Positions 58,400 through 64,000 of a DNA stretch of 64,000 nucleotides are shown here, piece after piece (positions within the stretch are counted from its first letter, which is position 1; each line of letters starts with the position of its first letter). Under the pieces are notes generated by a model. The model was given only the letters and a program-made list of their open reading frames with translations. It was not told where the DNA came from and ran no database searches. The position numbers were made by a program, and so were the translations under genes. Source of the DNA: Rhyacichthys aspro (taxonomy: Eukaryota; Chordata; Actinopteri; Gobiiformes; Rhyacichthyidae); assembly GCA_036850595.1 (NCBI GenBank), contig CM072154.1, positions 17,739,330 through 17,803,329 on the forward strand, in the 5' to 3' direction.

Positions 58400-60438
58400 G
58401 CTAATTTCAAATATACTTTAATAGATATTTAAAACAAATCTACAAATAAAATGGAAATTGCAAGCAAGGAAAGTAAGGTGTGGCACCGTAAAACCACATT
58501 CAGGATGGCACCGAATGAGGATTACATTTGCACTTAAGAAAAAAAAAAAAAAAAAGACTATAACATCGACAGGCGTGTGATATGGCGTGTCACAATATCT
58601 TGGCAATAAGACCTTTTTTATTATTTTGTGCAGAGTTTGTGGATTGTCTTTTCTACTTTGATGCCTTTACACAACTTTTCAGATTCCTACGAGGCACCAT
58701 ACATTTGTGTAGGTTTTTAAACCCGTCCCAAACCGGAAAACACAAAGACTACATTGATGGTTGTCAGCTACGTACCAGAGAGACCCAGAACTCAAAGGAT
58801 AGACCAGTATTGTTTAAATGTAGATTCTTTTGGATTGATAAATGTCCTTACAGCGGATAGTTGTCAGCACACTCACAGTTTGGAGAGACAGACAGGAGCA
58901 ACACCTTTTTTTTGTCAAGTGAGGAAAACTGTTGATAACTGATAATACAGAGAGGGTCTAGGGGGAGATTATTCCAAGATCGATAAAATGGATTAGTATT
59001 TTGAAGTGCTGAGTTTCACTTTTAGTCATAAAAGAAAAAGCAGGAAATGTAGCTATAAGGGCTGAGTGGACGGAAAATATAAAATCGTGTAGTGGTGCTT
59101 TAAATGTCCACTTAAATTTATAGCCCACAGTGTATTCTCAGCCTGGTCAGCCTTTAAAGAGCTTGTACTGGGCAGTGCCAAGGTCAGGGCTTTTAGGAAC
59201 AGCATAAAAAGCAGTAGTGTAAAAATAAAAGCATGTAAAAATAACAAAAAACTAGTATCTGTGCAAGTCTGTTAAGTCTTTAAGTCCCTCCTTCTGTTTG
59301 GTGGTGACCTACTGTAAGGAATAAGTTGATTAAATACGTTTTAAGTAAGAATAAAACTGTAATTTCCAAAAACAGCAGTGTTCTGAAGACAGAGGGTTAC
59401 ATGGAGAAGAGATGGAGCTTGAGGAATCAGGATCGTTGAGGGCAGTTATCAGGAAGAAGGCCCAATATCAACGCTGTTGGAGATCTAATGTAGAGGCTTT
59501 ATGTGCCTCCTGTCAAGACAAGGACAGACAAGGAAATAAATGACATATAACTAATGACAGACCTCTTTTTACTGAATACTGGACTATCCCGTTCAAACAG
59601 AGCACAGCTAGGAAGGGTCTCAATGGCATTTTTGAAAACTACTGTATGAATAAAAGCAGGAGTGACCAAAACTGAGACACAGTGAGTGTATTGAGACAGA
59701 TTTCCTGCAGATGCATGCTACAAATAATCACAGTGACAGTATCCTTCGATTAAGTTTCTGCTGAAGTTGTTCCTTTCGAGGCTAAACAACCGGCCGTTTC
59801 CATATCACTGAAATCTGATCGTGCTGTGTGCATTTTCGGAGCCGCTCCTCCTCACAGTGTTTTGCCCACACTGCACTTTCAGACTCTATTTGTAAAAGAG
59901 CGTTATATGTTCACTTTATAAAAACCACAAATCCTCTAACTACATTTGTTCCTCGATTTGAAAAGACAAGTGGAAAAGGGGAATGTACTGCCACAGTGTG
60001 GTCAGATACTGGCAGTGCACCTCGATCGCCTAAAAACACCCAAAAGTTTAATTTCCAAAGACAAATTTATTTTAATGACACTTAAATTTAAAAAGGCTAC
60101 ATTAGACAAGTTCATAATCACAGCAGAGGTACCGATCACTTATGCCACATTAACGTGCAAACTCAATATGTTTCACCAAACCGGCGACTGTCAGGGCAGC
60201 GTCTGTGCATAGTGTTCAGTGTTTCCTGATTTGTATAAAGTTAGAAGACCATTGAAGTCATAAAAACAAGATAAGAAATGAGTTCTGCCACTGACAAAGG
60301 AGCATGTGGTGTCATTGAATCACCCATGACTCAGTGCTGCAGGCTTGAGTTATGTCGTCGGACGAGTCCAACCCGAGGAGGATCCCAGAGAAACATGAGA
60401 AAGATGTGAGGGAGTGCTGCGGCGGCGACGGGGCAGCG
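58400..60438 (-). other. spsb1: probable long 3' UTR of spsb1
   Basis: The region follows the spsb1 stop codon and has several minus-strand poly(A)-like signals, for example near 58405-58415 and 58615. An A-run on the + strand lies at 58539-58556. There is no coding evidence. Assignment to the 3' UTR is inference from position. Confidence 0.35.
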
Positions 60439-63400
60439 TCATTGGTAGAGCAGGTAGTTCTTCAGAGCAGCGGGCAGAGGCAGTCTGTGGATCTCACCCA
60501 GACGCTCCTTTCCCAGAGCCACCCTCACCGAGCGCCGGCACAGGTCCATCAGGGAGAGGGGCTCGGCTAAAAGAGGAGAAGACAGGGGTCAGGACGGGAG
60601 AGGGTTTTATTTATAAAGTCATTAAGCATGCCAAAAATACCCAAGTATTGAAGGCAGGGAAATATGTGGCGGGACATTTAACCAGAAGGTCACATCATAA
60701 AAAGTGTTTCCCAAACTTTTTTTCAGAGGACCCATATTTTAAACGACCAATAGATTTGTGACCCAACTCCCATATCATTTTGGCAAATTTTGAATAGATT
60801 TGTTCTTTTGCTTATTTTTAGAGCCTATAGTTTTCGACCTTTCTAGGATTTAATTTATTACACTTGACACTTTTTTTCATTAAATTATTTATCATTTATT
60901 GAAATGTAATGACCCCATGTGAGTTTGCATTCACACATAAATCCATTCATTTCAATCCCATTTACAAATCTTGTCAATAAAAATAAATAAATTGTAAAAC
61001 AGTGTTAAACTAGACTCATTAAACTGAGCCTATAAACAGTAGATAATATACAGCCTCAGCTGGCCAGCTACTGAAATGAGTTTCTATTCTATATAAAGAA
61101 TTAGTCTGGTCTCTGTGGATTTTAGTTAGATTTCCAGAGGCCAATACAAACACACACAGAATAAACCACGTCTTGAGGTAACTGGACATACAACTAATGA
61201 GAAATGATGAGTCACATAAAGCCCAACCCATTTTAGTTTAACGGTAATGTTGGATCTAAAAGGATTTCTATGATTATTATGAGTAAAAAACTGTTCTAAA
61301 GTTATTCTAAACTCATTTTTCACTTTGCAAAGTCAATGGGTATTCTGGCCAGGCTTTTATTTCCACCTGTGGAATAGACACTGTTGTTAACAAGTTGAAA
61401 CAAATATCTATGGTGCTGTTTAAAATAAATACAGTCAATCTAATGTGGTATGTGGTAAACCCCAGAGAGAAGCAGCAGGAGCCTAATCACATTTTTTAGC
61501 AGCGCTTTACTGTATAATTGACTGATTAGTTTCGCATTTCTGTGAATAAGACATAAATCATGTCAGGACTATTACTTTAGACAGACATGTCTTCCCTTTT
61601 TTTTTACATAGAAAAGATGTAGAAAAGATGGTTAACTGCACCGGACCACACTATAGAGACTAGAGAGGTCCACTTGACACAAAACTATAAACATTTAGAC
61701 ACTTAACCCAAGAAATTACACCAAATTGTGATCTTATCAGAACTGGCTTTGGAGCGCCACTGTACCATGGTGCTTCAGTTTGAGCAGAAAAACTAGGTCA
61801 AGGCTTCAAACAGGACATTAAATTGTAATGAGAGCAGAGGATTTGGGACATGTGGGTAGTACACTGCGTTGTGATGAGCACCAGTCGTCCTCAATGAGAG
61901 CTCATGACTCTCTAGAGTGTAAAATTATTTGGGAGATAATCCAATTTGTATCATTGTACATTTATGACATGAAATAAGTGAATGGTATGTACAGAAAGGA
62001 AATATGTAACGCTATATAACTAATGTCCCAGTTTCAGTACAGCCAATTACAATGCACAATGCTGCTTTTATGTGGAACACAATGTTATATTACACTTGTG
62101 CTTTAAATGCCTTACGTCAAGAGAAAACAGTGTCTACAACTGCATTGCTGCAAACTCACACAGGACGGTTATGTATCTGTCTCTTATCAGATGTGGAGTT
62201 GATCTGGTGAGATGTGTTTTCTCATGAGATGGTAATGTGCCTCGTCACTCAAACTTGAATAGTACGGTATCTGTTGAGCTGGTGTTAGTAAAAATCATTT
62301 AAAGATGGGCCCTTTCTTTTTAACGCCAGGGAACGAATGAAATGATTCTGACGTAGAAGTACAGCAGCCTGGATAGATCCCTAGTTGGCCTGACGCAGTT
62401 GGATGTTCTGCACCTTCTGATATTAAAAGGACTTTCCCTTCACTTTTTAGACAACACAAGATTGTTTCTCATTTTAATGTAACTGGAAATGCTGTTTGTT
62501 TTATGTATCCAGAACCACAAAACCTGTCACCTTTAAAATAAGCAGCTCAATAAACATCAGAAAAATCAAAATGGCTCTGAAGTTTGTGTGTGGTTCATAA
62601 ATATTAAAGCAACACTATGCAGCTTTTCAGGGTGTGCACCCACTCTGAATAAAACTGCACTGTCTGCTGAACAGCCTCAAGAAACCGTTTTCTCAGAATC
62701 TATGTCAAAATGTGTTGAAATCTGTTTGTGTAATGGTTTTTGACATTTATTCTCGTTCCCTATGACTCACATTTAACGATCATCTGTTGAAAAGATATTC
62801 TTCCTGTTTTATGTTGATGCATTTTGAGTATTTAAGGAGTATGTGTTTTTACTCCGTTGAGGCTGTCTTTTAAAGATGAAAAGTTTACACTGAGTTAACC
62901 TGACTCTGATAGTCTATGTCATAGTATCATAGAAAGCCTGTGCAAAGGGCAGGTGCTTTAAATGAATACTTGGTGACTGGATTTATCATCTGTGAGTAAC
63001 CGCAGTTTTAGCCAATCAGAGCAGTGCCATGTTGTTTGTTCATATCAGTAACACGGATGCTCAAACATAAAACACGCCCATACCTGTCTGTGCCACATCA
63101 TTGGCCGAATTACAACTGGTCCAGTCGCAAATACTAATTTTAAGTGTTTTACAGGCCAGTTTATCGTTTAGTGTCTTGGCTTTGCTCCTAAAATATGGTC
63201 AGTTATAAGTTGGTGTTAATTTAGGAAGGGCTGTTGTTTTGTAATAAAACACATCCAATACCATGCACCATAACTAGCCATAGGTTTGTGGATTTAAAAA
63301 CAAATTTTACAGTTATCGGGGGCTTCATGTGGGGTTTTATATAAATAGCATTCTCTCTGATCCATGAAACACAAACTCATATCCGTCAACATAAATACTG

Positions 63401-64000
63401 GGCGCAGAAAGATTTGTGTGGGACAAACTTCAGTGTCTGCAGTAAAATAATTGTGTAGAGAAAGTGTTTACAGCTTCAGTAAATTCAGCTCATGTAAGAC
63501 TTGAAGCGTGAGGAGTTGTACTTACGATCGAGTCCGTTAATGTACCGGATCCTTATTTCACAATGCCCCCACACGGCGCTCACTACGGGGTACAGCTTCC
63601 TGCCTTTGAGTCCCCTAAAGGCCACTCCCAGATAATGTCCGTCCACTATGTACCCCAGCGTGCCCTCGTCCATGTCCAGAACGACCAGCAGCGAGTCGGG
63701 GATGATGAAGGTCTCGTCTGGCTCCAGGAAGCCCGGGTAGGTTTTTCCGGGATGGTTTTTGCCGTCGTGGTACAGTTTACTCCTGCACAGGTCCCAGCCC
63801 CAAGACTCTGTGTTGCTTCCTACCAAAGCCGTGTATCCCATGGAGTGCAGCGGGGCCTCGCTCGTAGCCACTCCCACTACGGCGTGCGTCCCCCTCTGCC
63901 TCATGGCCCAGCTGATCTCCCAAACATGCAGTCCTCGAGTGTAACCGACGCGGCCCCGGATGGCGTCCGTGCTCTGAGCCACCGGATGCCTGTGAAACAC
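60439..64000 (-). CDS. spsb1: SPRY domain SOCS box protein 1, 3' part (gene runs off the window)
   Basis: Two exons are visible: one from the window edge to 63526 (at least 475 bases) and the last one, 60566-60439. The join GAT C|CC GAG gives the family's DPEP. SPSB1 is the substrate receptor of an Elongin B/C-Cullin 5 ubiquitin ligase that recognises DINNN-type motifs, as in iNOS. The visible SPRY domain contains FHRHPVAQSTDAIRG, HVWEISWAMRQRGTHAVVGVAT, ESWGWDL, YHDGKN, LDMDEGTL and AVWGHCEIRIRYINGLD. The C-terminal SOCS box is SLMDLCRRSVRVALGKERL, then a Cul5-box LPLP and the end LKNYLLYQ. That end and the slc25a33 neighbour favour spsb1 over spsb4. The N-terminal part lies beyond 64000. 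Confidence 0.95.
60567..63525 (-). other. spsb1 last intron, about 3 kb
   Basis: AT-rich intron with the third copy of the tggtctctgtggatt repeat at 61091-61170. No exon, RNA gene or other named element is recognised. Confidence 0.6.
61091..61170 (+). repeat. dispersed repeat (tggtctctgtggatt...cagaataaa)
   Basis: 'attagtctggtctctgtgga', then atttccagaggcca, tacaaacacacacagaataaa. It matches 6905-6985 and, partly, 1836-1880. Confidence 0.5.

Larger units (their letters stand above)
54621..58400. other. intergenic spacer with scattered repeats
   Basis: No gene is supported. It contains the second tcttggtcttg repeat at 55870-56175, and a fragment of the fish repeat at about 58200-58395. All open frames are under 90 codons and unlike known proteins. 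Confidence 0.45.

Noticed and set aside
59828..60212. Two overlapping + strand frames of 85-88 codons
   Set aside because: In the probable spsb1 3' UTR; no homology or splice support.
60352..60761. + strand frames of 72 and 115 codons
   Set aside because: Antisense of the spsb1 last exon, which encodes the SOCS box on the other strand.

Overview
This is a gene-dense piece of a teleost fish nuclear genome, probably a percomorph. It carries vertebrate genes with short GT-AG introns, teleost-type interspersed repeats, CpG-rich promoters and AATAAA poly(A) signals. I rebuilt ten protein-coding genes exon by exon, checking reading phase at every junction. One is cut by the right edge of the window. 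I saw no tRNA, rRNA, CRISPR or prokaryotic features.

Layout, left to right: (1) gstm, a mu-class glutathione transferase (+), with its promoter and first exon duplicated in tandem upstream. (2) eps8l3, an EPS8-family actin adaptor (-), tail to tail with gstm. (3) atp5pb, ATP synthase subunit b (-), including one GC-AG intron. (4) traf3ip3, a TRAF3-binding coiled-coil membrane protein (+), divergent from atp5pb. (5) A secreted DNase I-family nuclease of the dnase1l1 type (+). (6) An unrecognised 608-residue acidic protein with a C-terminal membrane segment (+). (7) emd, emerin, a LEM-domain inner nuclear membrane protein (+). (8) An unnamed single-pass receptor built as SRCR-Ig-Ig-TM (-). (9) slc25a33, a mitochondrial pyrimidine nucleotide carrier (-). 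(10) The 3' part of spsb1, a SPRY/SOCS-box ubiquitin ligase adaptor (-).

The order joins blocks known from several human regions: GSTM/EPS8L3 and ATP5PB (1p13), TRAF3IP3 (1q32), DNASE1L1/EMD (Xq28) and SLC25A33/SPSB1 (1p36). Neighbour pairs support the assignments, but nothing suggests one pathway or an operon-like unit.

The strongest candidates for something new are the SRCR-Ig-Ig receptor, whose short tail has a TGYVRL tyrosine motif, and the acidic tail-anchored protein, which has a KVQF (RVxF-type) motif. Also of note are the duplicated gstm first exon and promoter, and an emd-intron minisatellite that grew from a dispersed repeat found elsewhere in the window. The noncoding stretches hold several dispersed repeat families, described individually.
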